DNA from: Candidatus Azobacteroides sp.
Lineage (GTDB): Bacteria > Bacteroidota > Bacteroidia > Bacteroidales > Azobacteroidaceae
Reading direction: 5' to 3'
NCBI GenBank assembly: GCA_009778655.1
Contig: WRFZ01000170.1
Location: forward strand, 1-36,920
DNA: 36,920 nucleotides
The position numbers were made by a program, and so were the translations under genes. A model generated the notes under the pieces. It saw nothing but the letters and a program-made list of their open reading frames with translations. It searched no databases and was not told where the DNA came from. The first letter of the stretch is position 1. Each line of letters begins with the position of its first letter. Below are positions 19,454 to 27,569 of this stretch, piece by piece.

Positions 19454-19837
19454 ATGGACAAGAAAAAAATACTGTTAAAAGATATAGCCAAGGTTGATCC
19501 TTTTAAAACGCCGGAAGGATACTTTGAAAACTTTACAAATGGTATTATGTCTCAATTACCGGATGTTGTTCGAGAAGATTCTTTGATAAATGTTAATTGG
19601 TGGCAACGTGTACGTCCTTGGGTTTATATGGCGGCTATGTTCACGGGAATAGCCCTAATGATTCATATATTCGTCGGCTCCCCGACAGAAACAAAAAAAT
19701 ATGCTTTAGAGGGACTTAAATTATCTTCAGCGGCAGATATAGACGATTTTTACCATTATTATGACGACGGATTGGCTCGTCTGGCTTATGACGATACATT
19801 TTATTTGGCTGATGAGGCAGATTCTTCGTCGAAATAA
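19454..19837 (+). CDS. One-pass membrane protein, candidate anti-sigma factor
   Basis: A 127-residue protein with a soluble N-terminal part of about 55 residues containing FKTPEGYFENF near 18-28, one membrane segment at about 60-77 (WVYMAAMFTGIALMIHIFV), and an acidic, Tyr/Asp-rich tail facing the periplasm. The PEGYF motif recurs in Bacteroidetes proteins next to ECF sigma genes. No zinc-binding HxxxCxxC motif is present. An anti-sigma role is inferred from topology and from lying directly after the ECF sigma gene. Confidence 0.75.
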   Translation: MDKKKILLKDIAKVDPFKTPEGYFENFTNGIMSQLPDVVREDSLINVNWWQRVRPWVYMAAMFTGIALMIHIFVGSPTETKKYALEGLKLSSAADIDDFYHYYDDGLARLAYDDTFYLADEADSSSK

Positions 19838-19855
19838 TTTTAATCATTGCAAATC

Positions 19856-20323
19856 ATGAAAAAAAAATGGATATTTTTCCTTCTGTTGGGATTGACAAAC
19901 ATGAATGTACTCCTTTTCGGTCAACGCGACGATAAAAGAAAAGCGGAATTTGAAGAATTTAAAGAAAAAAGAGTCGCATTTATCACACAAGCGACGGATT
20001 TAGACGCTGAAGAAGCCAAAGTTTTTTGGCCGTTATATAATGAACTGCAAGAGAAGAAATTCGAATTAAATAAACAATTGAGAAAAACCTTATTCGAGTT
20101 TTCGGAAAACAAAAAGAACCATACGGAAAGCGATTATAAAGAAATCGTTGATTTATATACTCAATCCAGAATAAAAGAAGCGCAACTTGATGAAGAATAC
20201 ATCGCTAAATTTGCCAAAGTGATTTCTTACGAAAAAATCTACCTCTACCAACAAGCCGAACTTCAATTCGCGCGGCAAATGCTTGACCAACGACGCGAAC
20301 GCGATTTTCCAAAACCGAAATAG
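19856..20323 (+). CDS. Secreted Spy/CpxP-like protein (ECF sigma-associated sensor type)
   Basis: A 155-residue exported protein with a signal peptide at about residues 1-22 (MKKKWIFFLLLGLTNMNVLLFG). The mature part is charged and helical (KRVAFITQATDLDAEEAKVFWPLYNELQEKKFELNKQL), like periplasmic Spy/CpxP proteins that monitor envelope misfolding. Bacteroidetes homologues beside ECF sigma genes are often annotated as sensors of ECF-type sigma factors. ATG at 19856 is preferred over a TTG three codons upstream. Third gene of the sigma unit. Confidence 0.8.
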   Translation: MKKKWIFFLLLGLTNMNVLLFGQRDDKRKAEFEEFKEKRVAFITQATDLDAEEAKVFWPLYNELQEKKFELNKQLRKTLFEFSENKKNHTESDYKEIVDLYTQSRIKEAQLDEEYIAKFAKVISYEKIYLYQQAELQFARQMLDQRRERDFPKPK

Positions 20324-20390
20324 TTCATAATAATTCCCATTTATTTAAATTTGTAAGAAAAATTTTATTTTTTTTTAACAAAAAAAATAG

Positions 20391-20398
20391 TATATTTG
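20391..20398 (+). promoter_or_regulatory. -7 box of the cardiolipin synthase gene
   Basis: TATATTTG matches TAnnTTTG, 38 bp before the ATG at 20437, in an AT-rich leader. Confidence 0.6.
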
Positions 20399-20436
20399 CC
20401 CCTTGGAAATTTTCGAAGAGCGCAGTGATTGCCATA

Positions 20437-21852
20437 ATGAATTTTTTGTCCTCTTTGCACATTATTGTGTACCTTGTGTATATGGTCTTAATCGGGGGTA
20501 CGGTAAGTGTTGTAATTTCCGAGAACAGGAGTCCGATTAAAACGATAGCCTGGTTGCTGGTTCTAATCTTTGTTCCTTTGCTCGGACTTATTATCTATTA
20601 TTTTTTCGGACAAGAGACTCGACGAATGCGACAACTTTCGGAAAAAAACTCCCGAAAAATTAAAGATTTAAGTTTTAAAAACTTGACGCCGAATCGCAGC
20701 GTTAAAATATTACCCGAATATGCCAATTTAATCAATCTTTTGAAAAACAACAATTTTTCGCCGGTTTTACAAGGAAGCAAAGTAGAAATTATTACGGAAG
20801 GCGCCCGGATGTTTGAGATTTTATTGGAAGATATAGAAAGGGCCAAACACCACATTCATATCGAGTTTTTCATCTTCAAAAACGATCGAACGGGAAAAAT
20901 CGTCCGGGATTTACTGATGAAAAAAGCATCGGAAGGCGTCGAGGTTCGTTTTGTCTATGACAAAGTTGCCAATTGGCTGATTCCTAAAAAATTCTACAAT
21001 GAAATGAAAAAAAGCGGAGTGAAAATCGCTTCGCTGATGGATGCCAAGTTCGTTAAGCTCGGAGAAAAACTCAACTATCGAAATCATCGAAAAGTAATTG
21101 TTATTGACGGGGTTACATCTTATATAGGAGGGATGAATATTTCCAATAATTATTTTATTAATCCGAAATGGAGGGATACGCATTTGCGTATTCAAGGGCA
21201 AGGAGCTTTGGGCCTGCAAGCCTGCTTTCTGATTGATTGGTACAGTTCGGGTGAACCGCTCTTGGATGATAAAAACTATTTCCCCGAAGCAAAGGATTAT
21301 ACGCAAAATCTTATGCAAATAGCGACGGGAGGACCTTACAGTTTGTATCATAATTTATTACAAGCGACTGTAAATATCATAATCGGCGCGAAGAAATACA
21401 TTTATATGCAAACGCCTTATTTTTTGCCCAACGAATCGCTGTTTCAAGCATTGCAAATGGCGGCGCTCAGCGGTGTTGACGTGCGCTTAATGGTTTCCCG
21501 TAAATCCGATTCATCCTACGTTGACCCGGCTTCCCGTTCCTATTACGGCGATTTACTGGAAGCGGGAATGAAAATTTACGAACTGCAAGATAAATTTATT
21601 CACGCAAAAACTTTGGTTACCGATGATATGCTTTCGGTCATCGGTTCCGCCAATTTGGATTTCAGAAGTTTTGAAACTAATTTTGAAATCAATTGCTATT
21701 TATACGATCCGAATATTGCCCGGCGCAACAGAGAAATCTTTTTCTTGGATATGGAACATTGCAAAGAAATTCGTTACGAAGACTGGATCAAACGTCCCCG
21801 ATGGAAGAAATTTTTCGAATCGGTTATGCGACTTTTTGCACCGCTGATGTAG
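20437..21852 (+). CDS. cls: Cardiolipin synthase
   Basis: A 471-residue membrane phospholipase-D family enzyme that condenses two phosphatidylglycerols into cardiolipin and glycerol. Two N-terminal membrane segments (about residues 5-25 and 33-57) are followed by two PLD domains, each with an HKD motif: HRKVIVIDG...GGMN near residue 220 and HAKTLVTDD...GSANLD near 390. The length fits bacterial Cls. A GTG four codons earlier (20425) is an alternative start; ATG is preferred. Monocistronic by its own -7 box. Confidence 0.94.
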   Translation: MNFLSSLHIIVYLVYMVLIGGTVSVVISENRSPIKTIAWLLVLIFVPLLGLIIYYFFGQETRRMRQLSEKNSRKIKDLSFKNLTPNRSVKILPEYANLINLLKNNNFSPVLQGSKVEIITEGARMFEILLEDIERAKHHIHIEFFIFKNDRTGKIVRDLLMKKASEGVEVRFVYDKVANWLIPKKFYNEMKKSGVKIASLMDAKFVKLGEKLNYRNHRKVIVIDGVTSYIGGMNISNNYFINPKWRDTHLRIQGQGALGLQACFLIDWYSSGEPLLDDKNYFPEAKDYTQNLMQIATGGPYSLYHNLLQATVNIIIGAKKYIYMQTPYFLPNESLFQALQMAALSGVDVRLMVSRKSDSSYVDPASRSYYGDLLEAGMKIYELQDKFIHAKTLVTDDMLSVIGSANLDFRSFETNFEINCYLYDPNIARRNREIFFLDMEHCKEIRYEDWIKRPRWKKFFESVMRLFAPLM

Positions 21853-21895
21853 AAAAATTCCGATTCAATTATGGACTAATCCGAAAAAAAAGTAC

Positions 21896-21903
21896 TACCT
21901 TTG
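21896..21903 (+). promoter_or_regulatory. -7 box of the NagB/PIG-L fusion gene
   Basis: TACCTTTG matches TAnnTTTG, 22 bp before the ATG at 21926. Confidence 0.6.
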
Positions 21904-21925
21904 TTCCTCCAAACAATTAATTTTT

Positions 21926-23839
21926 ATGCAAAGTTTTGAAAAACGATACGAAAAGGTACCGGTATCCGTCTTTTCGGATGCCGAAATAGCTTCGGAGTTG
22001 GTAGCCAAACAAGTAGCCTCTCTCATCCGTGAAAAAGCGGCAAAAAACGAAATGTGCGTATTGGGATTTATTACCGGTGCCACCGCAGTCGGCATCTATG
22101 AACAGTTGACGTACTTACACAAAAATGAAGGATTAAGTTTCAAGAATGTAATCGCTTTTAATATTGATGAATATTATCCGTTGGATAAAACCGAATTGCA
22201 AAGCCGCCATAAATACCTGCATGAATATTTGTTTGACGAAACGGATATTCTTCCGGAAAACATTTATCTGATACCGGGTGATTTGAAAAAATCGGAAATT
22301 TCCAACTTTTGTCGAAATTATGAGGAAAAGATAAAAGACGTCGGCGGAATTGATTTACAGTTGTTGGGATTGGATAGTCGCGGACAAATCGGCGCCAACG
22401 AACCGGGTTCGATGTTCAATTCTCAAACGCGTTTGATTACGTTGGATTATGCTACGCGCATGAGTGCGGCAAGTAATTTCTTCGGTGAAGAAAACGTCCC
22501 CGACTATTGCATTACGATGGGTATTGAAACCATCATGAGCGCCAAACGAATCATTATGATGGCTTGGGGAGAAGGAAAAGCCAAAATCGTTTGTAAAATG
22601 GTGGAAGGGCCTGTCACCGAAATGATGCCGGCATCCATTCTCCAGAAACACCCGAATGCTTCGTTCATTTTCGATTCGGCTTCAGCCTCCGAATTAACGC
22701 GGATGAAGACGCCTTGGCTGACCGGTTCCGTCCGTTGGTCGAACAAACTCGTCCGTAAAGCGGTATTTTGGTTGTGTGAAAAATTGGATAAACCGATTCT
22801 GAAACTGACCGAACGGGATTACAACGACAGCGGTTTGGGCGAACTGATCGCCGAAATAGGAGCGGCTAATAAAATCAACATCAAAGTATTCAACGATCTG
22901 CAACATACGATTACCGGATGGCCGGGCGGAAAGCCCAATGCCGACGATACGACCCGCCCCGAACGCGCGACGCCTTATCCCAAACGTGTAGTGGTTTTTA
23001 GTCCTCATCCCGACGATGACGTCATTTCGATGGGAGGAACTTTGGCCCGCCTTTCCGACCACGGACATGAAGTGCATGTCGCCTATCAGGTTTCCGGAAA
23101 TATCGCCGTTTTTGACGATGAAGTAACCCGTTTTCTTGATTTTGTCCGAGACATAGCGCCTTTATATCAATGGGACGAACCGAAAGCGCAAAAAGCGTAT
23201 CAAGATACCTTGGAATTTTTTCACCGGAAACGTCCGGGTCAAACGGACCTTCCCGCGATTACGGCGGCAAAAACCGCCATTCGTCAAGGGGAAGCTCGCT
23301 CGGCCGGCCGTTACCTTGGGATTCCGGAAGACCGTATCCATTTCTTAAATATGCCTTTTTATGAAACGGGAACCATAAAGAAAAAACCGATCGGCCCGGA
23401 AGATCTGAAAATTGTCGCTGATTTATTACAAAAAGTCAAACCGCATCAAATCTTTGCCGCCGGCGATTTGTCCGATCCGCACGGTACCCATCGGGTTTGT
23501 TTCATGGCGATTCTCGAAGCTTTGAAGCAACTCAAAAACGAAGAATGGCTAAACGATTGTCGTTTGTGGCTGTATCGGGGCGCTTGGCAGGAATGGGACA
23601 TTGCCGAAGTGGATATGGCCGTACCGCTCAGTCCGGAAGAAAGCCGCATCAAGCGAATGGCTATTTTCAAGCATCAGTCGCAGAAAGACCGCCCGTTGTT
23701 TCCGGGTACCGATCCGCGCGAATTTTGGCAACGCGCCGAAGAACGAAATATAGCGACCGCCGTTCGCTATGATAAATTGGGAATGGCCGAATATCAAGCC
23801 ATTGAACTGTTCGTCCGCTATCATTTCGAAAAAGAATAA
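21926..23839 (+). CDS. nagB: NagB-like domain fused to a PIG-L deacetylase
   Basis: A 637-residue two-domain protein. Residues about 1-260 are of the glucosamine-6-phosphate deaminase/6-phosphogluconolactonase fold (GFITGATAVGIYEQL; FNIDEYYP with D81 matching E. coli NagB D72). Residues about 350-560 form a PIG-L/LmbE deacetylase with HPDDD at 361-365 and D-P-H519-G-T-H522, the usual zinc ligands. This fusion is widespread in Bacteroidales and fits amino-sugar metabolism: N-deacetylation plus deamination or isomerisation. In the NagB active-site loop the sequence is S-R152-G-Q154-I-G-A-N-E159, so residues equivalent to E. coli D141 and H143 are Arg and Gln while E148 is kept. Deaminase activity is therefore doubtful although the fold is clear. 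Confidence 0.9.
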   Translation: MQSFEKRYEKVPVSVFSDAEIASELVAKQVASLIREKAAKNEMCVLGFITGATAVGIYEQLTYLHKNEGLSFKNVIAFNIDEYYPLDKTELQSRHKYLHEYLFDETDILPENIYLIPGDLKKSEISNFCRNYEEKIKDVGGIDLQLLGLDSRGQIGANEPGSMFNSQTRLITLDYATRMSAASNFFGEENVPDYCITMGIETIMSAKRIIMMAWGEGKAKIVCKMVEGPVTEMMPASILQKHPNASFIFDSASASELTRMKTPWLTGSVRWSNKLVRKAVFWLCEKLDKPILKLTERDYNDSGLGELIAEIGAANKINIKVFNDLQHTITGWPGGKPNADDTTRPERATPYPKRVVVFSPHPDDDVISMGGTLARLSDHGHEVHVAYQVSGNIAVFDDEVTRFLDFVRDIAPLYQWDEPKAQKAYQDTLEFFHRKRPGQTDLPAITAAKTAIRQGEARSAGRYLGIPEDRIHFLNMPFYETGTIKKKPIGPEDLKIVADLLQKVKPHQIFAAGDLSDPHGTHRVCFMAILEALKQLKNEEWLNDCRLWLYRGAWQEWDIAEVDMAVPLSPEESRIKRMAIFKHQSQKDRPLFPGTDPREFWQRAEERNIATAVRYDKLGMAEYQAIELFVRYHFEKE

Positions 23840-23848
23840 TAAATTTGT

Positions 23849-23878
23849 TTTGAATTATTGAAAATAACGTTACCTTTG
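23849..23878 (+). promoter_or_regulatory. Promoter upstream of the lipoprotein gene
   Basis: TTTG at 23849-23852 and TACCTTTG at 23871-23878 are 18 bp apart. The leader to the lipoprotein ATG would be about 130 nt, long for this genome. Confidence 0.5.
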
Positions 23879-23882
23879 CAAT

Positions 23883-23910
23883 AATTATGAATTATAAATT
23901 ATAAATTATG
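23883..23910. repeat. Four tandem AT-rich 7-bp repeats at a transcription start
   Basis: Four copies of AATTATR run head to tail just downstream of the -7 box at 23871, where the start site should lie. Confidence 0.8.
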
Positions 23911-24016
23911 AATGGAGTGTCATTGCTGGCGCAGCGTAGTGAATATTCGTAATTTTCTTTATACGTAGGCAATTAAAAATTATTATTATAGTATTAATCA
24001 TTTAAAGATTTGATTT

Positions 24017-24559
24017 ATGAAAAAATTAGCTTTTTTTTCTTCGTTATTAGTAACGCTAATGGTTGTTTTAGGGGCTTGTTCAAGTGATGATAAGCCGTCT
24101 CCGGGTCAAGAGACAGTTACATATGATCTTGTTTCCAGTGGAATCAGTGTAAATACTAATACTACTGCACTTACGATAAATTTAGAAAAAAGTTTGACAG
24201 ATGTACTAGTTACAAATAAAGACAAAGCGTCTTATGTAAAAGAAGCCCAGACTCAACAGGGTTGTTCGCTTAAAATAGAAGGACAAGGATTCCAAACAAG
24301 CAAATCATTGGGAAGTGTCACGATTAATCTGATGGATGGACAAAAGGTAGCAAATAAATATAACGTAAATTTAAATTCAGTCAATGATTCTTCGGGTTTA
24401 ACGGACACATCTGTGGATTGTTTGAACTTTCTTGCCAGTGTAGCTAGTCGTTTGGCAACGAAAAAAAGTATATCACTTCAGATTGTATTTACGGGGGGGG
24501 ATCAAAATGTAACCGATTTGACTGTGACAATGACTACTAAAGCCACATTCAGCTGGTAA
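24017..24559 (+). CDS. Lipoprotein of unknown function with a G8 tract
   Basis: A 180-residue protein with a type II signal peptide: lipobox LGAC with the lipidated Cys21, followed by SSDD, which suits surface export signals in Bacteroidetes. The mature part is Ser/Thr/Asn-rich and probably beta-stranded; I recognise no family. Residues near 160 are encoded by a run of eight G (24493-24500), reading Thr-Gly-Gly-Asp; a change of one G would replace the last 20 or so residues. It has a long AT-rich leader with heptamer repeats and is followed by a strong terminator and the REP region. Confidence 0.8.
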   Translation: MKKLAFFSSLLVTLMVVLGACSSDDKPSPGQETVTYDLVSSGISVNTNTTALTINLEKSLTDVLVTNKDKASYVKEAQTQQGCSLKIEGQGFQTSKSLGSVTINLMDGQKVANKYNVNLNSVNDSSGLTDTSVDCLNFLASVASRLATKKSISLQIVFTGGDQNVTDLTVTMTTKATFSW

Positions 24560-24577
24560 GCATTCGTTTTCAAAAAT

Positions 24578-24627
24578 AAGATTTCCGTCATTGGCTGATT
24601 GGGTGCAATGGCGGAAATCTTGTTTTT
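24578..24627 (+). terminator. Terminator of the lipoprotein gene
   Basis: A 16-bp stem (24578-24593 with 24606-24621, one G-U pair) with a 12-nt loop is followed by GTTTTT. Confidence 0.9.
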
Positions 24628-24699
24628 AAATGGGTTTTTATCCGGTTATTTGACGAGGAAAATAAGGAAATAAGGGTGTTTGTTAGATATTATTTCTCT

Positions 24700-24774
24700 G
24701 CTACGAAGGGAACTTTTGAGGAATAAGGGTTTTTATTATTCATGCTACTAAGGGGGCTTTGAGAAAATAAAAGG
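24700..24774. repeat. REP-like repeats R1 and R2, forward
   Basis: R1 (24700-24729) and R2 (24744-24774) share the pattern GCTACGAAGGG-N-CTTTTGAG-AATAAGGG with small differences. They are the two outermost copies left of the transposase gene. Confidence 0.8.
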
Positions 24775-24782
24775 TTTCCTTG

Positions 24783-24973
24783 TTCGTTCATCTTCAGAAA
24801 ATCGTATTCCTTATCCTAACGTTTACAAACATTCCAATCCCTCTTCCCTTATTTCCAAAAGCCCCCTTCGTAGCATTTTATTCGTTCATACCCGGAAAAT
24901 TGCATTTCTTGTCCTAACCGTTTACAAACATTCCGATCCCTCCTCCCTTATTCCCCAAAGCCCCCTTCGTAGC
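24783..24973. repeat. Direct repeat of about 92 bp containing REP-like repeats R3 and R4, reverse
   Basis: Copies at 24783-24874 and 24881-24973 share TTCGTTCA, TTTACAAACATTCC and the terminal reverse repeat CCCTTATT..CAAAGCCCCCTTCGTAGC. R3 (24846-24874) and R4 (24945-24973) are inverted relative to R1 and R2, so R1-R4 can pair into long stems. Confidence 0.8.
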
Positions 24974-25021
24974 AAAAAAATAAACAAATATAAATAATTT
25001 CCCTTATTCCTTTATTTTTTG

Positions 25022-25029
25022 TACATTTG
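25022..25029 (+). promoter_or_regulatory. -7 box of the transposase-like gene
   Basis: TACATTTG matches TAnnTTTG, 31 bp before the ATG at 25061. Confidence 0.6.
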
Positions 25030-25060
25030 CAGACATTTAACCAATAATTCAATTAAAACT

Positions 25061-25498
25061 ATGGAAGTTCAATACAACAACCTTTATACGCATTTCGTTT
25101 TTACAACGAAAAACAGATTTCCTGCTATTGCTGAAATTCATCGTGAACGTATTGAAAAATACATCACAGGTATTGTAAACAATCATCAATGTAAAATGTA
25201 TGCCATATATGCTAATCCGGAACATGTTCATTTCTTGGTATCACGCGACCCGGTTATGAGTGAAAAGGAATTAGCCGATTTGATTGCGAATGCATCCGAA
25301 ATATTTATAAATAATAACAGTTTATGTAAAGGTAAATTTCATTGGCAGTCATCTTGTTCGGCATTTTCAGTTTCGAAAAGAGATATTGACAGAGTATGTA
25401 AGTATATTCTAAATCAACCCGAACACCATAAAAAACAAACGGTCATTCAAGAATATACCAAATTCTTAAAATTTTATCAAAGCGCCGGTCTAAAATAA
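25061..25498 (+). CDS. REP-associated tyrosine transposase (Y1/HUH family)
   Basis: A 145-residue protein of the IS200/IS605-like Y1 transposase family. The HUH metal-binding pair is H55-V-H57 in NPEHVHFLV, and the likely nucleophile is Tyr115 in VCKYILNQPEHH. HFVFTTKNRFPAI at the start and GKFHWQSSCSAFSVSK also match the family. The enzyme class nicks single-stranded DNA at hairpins. It is flanked by seven copies of a REP-like repeat in both orientations and lacks a TnpB partner, which points to a RAYT: a domesticated transposase that spreads or maintains the surrounding repeats. ATG 25061 is chosen because it follows the -7 box at a normal distance. Confidence 0.88.
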   Translation: MEVQYNNLYTHFVFTTKNRFPAIAEIHRERIEKYITGIVNNHQCKMYAIYANPEHVHFLVSRDPVMSEKELADLIANASEIFINNNSLCKGKFHWQSSCSAFSVSKRDIDRVCKYILNQPEHHKKQTVIQEYTKFLKFYQSAGLK

Positions 25499-25533
25499 GG
25501 GAATAAGAGTGGCTGTTTAGATATTATCTCTCT

Positions 25534-25615
25534 GCTACGAAGGGAGCTTTGAGGAATAAGGGCAGCGGATAGATACTATCTTTTTATTACGAAGGGAACT
25601 TTTGAAAAATAAGGG
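25534..25615. repeat. REP-like repeats R5 and R6, forward
   Basis: R5 (25534-25562) and R6 (25586-25615) match R1 and R2. The 20 bp before them (TAGATATTATCTCT type) also resemble the sequence before R1, so the full unit is nearer 50 bp. Confidence 0.8.
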
Positions 25616-25644
25616 TTTTCTCCATTCGGTCACGACCGTTAACT

Positions 25645-25672
25645 CCTTATTTCCGAAAGCCCCCTTCGTAGC
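25645..25672. repeat. REP-like repeat R7, reverse
   Basis: The sequence ends GCCCCCTTCGTAGC like R3 and R4 and pairs with R5/R6. It lies 18 bp from the stop codon of the minus-strand outer-membrane protein gene and could act as its 3' hairpin. Confidence 0.75.
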
Positions 25673-25689
25673 CAAATTAAATATTATTG

Positions 25690-26547
25690 TTAAAAATTGA
25701 AATCAATCGCAGCGGAAAGACCTAAACGATTTATTTTTCGCGATATTTCTGCGGTTTCATATTTTCCGCTTAAATCATTTTTATATTTCATTCTGGAGAC
25801 GGATGCAAAAAGTCCGCTTGCATCTATCCCTATTCCGATAAAGGGTGTAATCCGATAATGAATGCCTGCAGATAAAGAGAAGCCAACGGAAGTTCCGGTT
25901 AAATCGGAATAGCCACCTCTTTTATTTTGAGGGTATTGACTTGAGTCAATCAAAACGTCATTCGGAAAATGAATAATGTAGTCAATCTCTTGTTTTATCT
26001 CAGACAACTTATTATGCAAATACCCTACCCCTGCATTTGTTAAAAACATCCATCGGGATTCTCCTATTTGCCACCTTGCGAAAAAAGCGGGACCGACAAA
26101 ATGAGAAGTTTCATTAAAATTAACTTTTACATACTCATAAACAGGATATTCATACGTTTGTTCAGTATATTCGGAGTAGGAACTCTTTTCGTTACTATTT
26201 GTACTAAAGCGATACTTTACACCAATGCCATAGTTTTTTGTGAAGAACCAAGCGCCGTCAAAGCCGGGTACAAATATTCTTTTTGTAAAAGGGAGGGTAA
26301 GGTCTTCAGATAAAACGGTATTGGATGTTCCCAATGCGTAATTCAGCCCTCCCGATAAGGATAAATATAATTTTCGATATTCAGAACTGTTTTCCCTTGA
26401 TTGGCTGTATATCGGTAAAATAAAGAAGATGTTAAGCAGGATTAAGAATATTTGTTTTGCATTCATATTCGGCTTCTGTTCTAAAACTTCATTTTGTTTT
26501 TTTGCTTTTACAGTTTGTCTTTTGCTTCTTGTTTTCGTTGTTTCCAT
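25690..26547 (-). CDS. Outer-membrane beta-barrel protein
   Basis: A 285-residue protein read from ATG 26547. It ends SAAIDFNF with a terminal Phe and has alternating aromatic beta-strand patterns (GIGVKYRF, VGFSLSAGIHYRITPFIGIGIDASGLF), as in porin-family barrels. A signal peptide sits not at the N-terminus but at residues 28-49 (MNAKQIFLILLNIFFILPIYSQ), preceded by a Lys/Arg/Gln-rich 27-residue extension. ATG at 26466 gives a conventional protein. The -7 box at 26577-26570 lies 22 bp before the upstream ATG, so the longer form is possible. Function unknown. Confidence 0.8.
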   Translation of the reverse strand: METTKTRSKRQTVKAKKQNEVLEQKPNMNAKQIFLILLNIFFILPIYSQSRENSSEYRKLYLSLSGGLNYALGTSNTVLSEDLTLPFTKRIFVPGFDGAWFFTKNYGIGVKYRFSTNSNEKSSYSEYTEQTYEYPVYEYVKVNFNETSHFVGPAFFARWQIGESRWMFLTNAGVGYLHNKLSEIKQEIDYIIHFPNDVLIDSSQYPQNKRGGYSDLTGTSVGFSLSAGIHYRITPFIGIGIDASGLFASVSRMKYKNDLSGKYETAEISRKINRLGLSAAIDFNF

Positions 26548-26569
26548 AGCAAATTCTTTATTTTGCCGA

Positions 26570-26577
26570 CAAATTTA
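26570..26577 (-). promoter_or_regulatory. -7 box of the outer-membrane protein gene
   Basis: On the minus strand the sequence reads TAAATTTG, an exact TAnnTTTG, 22 bp before the ATG at 26547. Confidence 0.55.
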
Positions 26578-26622
26578 CGACTTATTTTTAAATTCCGCAA
26601 TTCTTTGAGTTTATACAATATA

Positions 26623-27546
26623 TTAATTGAAATAGAGTATAAGCCCCAACGAAACCGCCCTTACATCCGGTCCTTTGCCGGATTGAAAAATAGAGAACGG
26701 CGAATATTTTGCATAAACGCCCAACCAATCATATCCGGCTTGTACCATATAATCAAGAAAAAGCGGAGTTGTATTCAATCCCCTGCCTTCCACGACAGTA
26801 ACTTTCTTGCCGTCTTCGTTATTGTATTTCACTTTGTAGGATGAGAATGTTTTGATGCCGGCTACAACTCCGGCGGAAAGAAATGCTTTGTGATTTCCGC
26901 AGATGGTCGGTTGCCATTCGAGTAACAAAGGAATATTGATACGAACAATCATTAACCGACTTAACAAATAATGAATATCTTCCGGAGCCGGATAGACTCC
27001 GGTTACTCCATCTGCATCAACCAAGTGCGTATTCTTATCCAAACGAAGATTCAACCAACTCATTCCGGCGCCGGTGGTGATTCCCAAATTATTCCGGTAA
27101 AGAGGCAATGTTCCGTCCAACAGATTGAAAAACCATTCAAAAGAAGAGCCGGCGTTCACGCTCACGCCATTTACTTCGGTCATGTTAAACGATTGGTCTG
27201 CAATGTTGGCAAAACCCAGTCCTACTCCGCTCCAATGAGAAGACATCTGCATAGCATGTTTTTTCTTTTTTGTTAAAAAAGGAATGTCTAAACCGAACGC
27301 TTCTTGAACCGTCCATTTTTCATAACTTTTCTCATCACTAAAAATGCCTTCATACAGTTGTTTGTACTGAATCGTATCATTCGACTCGTCTGTTTCATAT
27401 ACCTTTACATTTATCCGGTCATTGCCTTCTTCTACCTTAATATACTTTCGATTAAATTGAAACGCAGTATCTGCCGGTAATTCTTCCGCTTTTATTAAAC
27501 ATGCGATAAGTAATACAAATGCTGAAGTTAAAATCGTTTTTTTCAT
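26623..27546 (-). CDS. Outer-membrane beta-barrel protein (PF13568-like)
   Basis: A 307-residue exported protein: signal peptide at about 1-20 (MKKTILTSAFVLLIACLIKA), a polar region to about 85, then a predicted eight-stranded barrel with GVGLGFANIAD, AGSSFEWFFNLL, NLGITTGAGMSWLNLRLD and a last strand ending AVSLGLILYFN. The pattern matches the outer-membrane beta-barrel family common in Bacteroidetes. The start ATG 27546 is preferred to a TTG three codons upstream. It is the last gene of the minus-strand ECF sigma unit and may be its target or a component of its signalling. Confidence 0.82.
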   Translation of the reverse strand: MKKTILTSAFVLLIACLIKAEELPADTAFQFNRKYIKVEEGNDRINVKVYETDESNDTIQYKQLYEGIFSDEKSYEKWTVQEAFGLDIPFLTKKKKHAMQMSSHWSGVGLGFANIADQSFNMTEVNGVSVNAGSSFEWFFNLLDGTLPLYRNNLGITTGAGMSWLNLRLDKNTHLVDADGVTGVYPAPEDIHYLLSRLMIVRINIPLLLEWQPTICGNHKAFLSAGVVAGIKTFSSYKVKYNNEDGKKVTVVEGRGLNTTPLFLDYMVQAGYDWLGVYAKYSPFSIFQSGKGPDVRAVSLGLILYFN

Positions 27547-27569
27547 TATTTTCAAATATTATCAGTTAT

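Noticed and set aside
23909-23953. 14-codon frame (starting MNGVSLLAQ) in the lipoprotein leader as a leader peptide
   Set aside because: No supporting start context or attenuator structure was seen; such short frames are expected by chance.
24700-25672. Repeat cluster as a CRISPR array
   Set aside because: Copies differ in orientation and sequence, spacing is irregular, and no cas genes are present.
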